A stretch of 64,000 nt of DNA from Chiridota heheva (taxonomy: Eukaryota > Echinodermata > Holothuroidea > Apodida > Chiridotidae), in the NCBI GenBank assembly GCA_020152595.1, contig JAIGNY010002058.1, positions 469,501 to 533,500 of the forward strand, written 5' to 3'. Of this stretch, positions 62,855 through 64,000 are shown piece after piece. Position numbers and translations under genes: made by a program. The stretch's first letter is position 1; each line of letters opens with the position of its first letter. Below the pieces are notes generated by a model. The model ran no database searches. It saw only the letters and a list, made by a program, of their open reading frames with translations, and was not told the origin of the DNA.

Positions 62855-64000
62855 GACATGCTTGAAGCAGCACTGACTGACAGAGCCACTGCTTCACTTT
62901 GGAATACCTATAGAAGCAGCACTGACTGACAGAGCCATTGCTTCACGCTCGAAGACCTAGAAGCAGCACTGACTGACAGAGCCATTGCTTCATTCTGAAA
63001 GACCTAGAAGCAGCACTGACTGACAGAGCCATTGCTTTACGCTGGAAGACCTAAAAGCAGCACTGACTGACAGAGCCATTGCTTCACTCTGGAAGACCTA
63101 GAAGCAGCACAGACTGACAGAGCCATTGCTTCACTCTGGAAGACCTAGAAGCAGCACTGACTGACAGAGCCATTGCTTCACTCTGGAAGACCTAGAAGCA
63201 GCACCGACTAGCAGAGCCATTGCTTCTCGCTGGAAGACCTAGAAGCAGCACTGACTGACAGAGCCATTGCTTCACTCTGGAAGACCTAGAAGCAGCACTG
63301 ACTGACAGAGCCATTGCTTCATGCTTAAAGACCTAGAAGCAGCACTGACTGACAGAGCCATTGCTTCACGCTGAAGACCTAGAAGCAGCACTGACTGACA
63401 GAGCCATTGCTTCACTCTGGAAGACCTAAAAGCAGCACAGACTGACAGAGCCATTGCTTCACTCTGGAAGACCTAGAAGCAGCACTGACTAGCAGAGCCA
63501 TTGCTTCATGCTGGAAGACCTAGAAGCAGCACTGACTGACAGAGCCATTGCTTCACTCTGGAAGACCTAGAAGCAGCACTGACTAACAGAGCTATTGCTT
63601 CATGCTGGAAGACCTAGAAGCAGCACTGACTGACAGAGCCATTGCTTCACGCTGGAAGACCTAGAAGCAGCACTGACTGACAGAGCCATTGCTTCACTTT
63701 GGAATACCTAGAAGCAGCACTGACTGACAAGAGCCACTGCTTCACTTTGGAATACCTAGAAGCAGCACTGACTGACAGAGCCATTGCTTCACTTTGGAAT
63801 ACCTAGAAGCAGCACTGACTGACAGAGCCATTGCTTCATGCTGGAAGACCTAGAAGCAACACTGACTGACAGAGCCACTGCTTCACTTTGGAATACCTAG
63901 AAGCAGCACTGACTGACAGAGCCATTGCTTTATGCTGGAAGACCTAGAAGCAGCACTGACTGACAGAGCCATTGCTTCATGCTGGAAGAACTAGAAGCAG
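62855..64000. repeat. 47-bp minisatellite, about 24 copies, runs off the right edge
   Basis: Unit AGAAGCAGCACTGACTGACA plus GAGCCATTGCTTCACTCTGGAAGACCT; the alternative ending CACTTTGGAATACCT clusters at the start and near 63690-63900. Confidence 0.97.

Overview
The window looks like introns of one animal gene on the minus strand, packed with tandem repeats. No bacterial-style operon, rRNA, tRNA or CRISPR array is visible. Six short exons, in order from high to low coordinate (58376-58418, 55642-55758, 45301-45572, 32660-32774, 20787-20906, 4439-4636), have splice sites and compatible reading phases. Joined, they read as the end of a CRAL-TRIO/Sec14 domain followed by a spectrin-repeat region. 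The closest family I recognise is the MCF2/MCF2L (Dbl/DBS) Rho guanine-nucleotide exchange factors. Earlier exons lie beyond 64000, and the catalytic DH-PH part should lie beyond position 1. About 0.87 kb (1.4 %) is coding.

About 40 kb (roughly 62 %, my hand sum) consists of some 33 separate minisatellite arrays with mostly unrelated units of 16-68 bp. The largest are the 42-bp array at 39096-45278, the 23-bp array at 4761-8336, the 45-bp array at 10782-14207, the ~34-bp array at 21538-24765 and the 20-bp array at 29440-32257. Units of 18, 21, 24 or 42 bp, and the stop-free 20-bp unit, give long open frames on one or both strands. These are intronic by position and should not be called genes.

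Interspersed elements are few: a 670-bp DNA transposon with terminal inverted repeats and a 6-bp target-site duplication (8639-9308), a probable second non-autonomous DNA element (37571-38430), a 5'-truncated LINE 3' end on the minus strand (25192-25800), and a ~260-bp tandemly duplicated element (35642-36155).

The most interesting observation is that several arrays touch exon edges and repeat the exon/intron junction itself. The 52-bp array at 3893-4475 repeats about 28 nt of exon end plus the 5' splice site. The array at 55411-55650 repeats the donor of the CRAL-TRIO exon, in places with a better donor consensus than the real one. The exon at 58376 sits directly between two arrays.

The organism is a metazoan, since this GEF family is animal-specific. 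The repeat style and the element types would fit a marine invertebrate such as an echinoderm, hemichordate, cephalochordate or mollusc, but the sequence alone does not settle the phylum.
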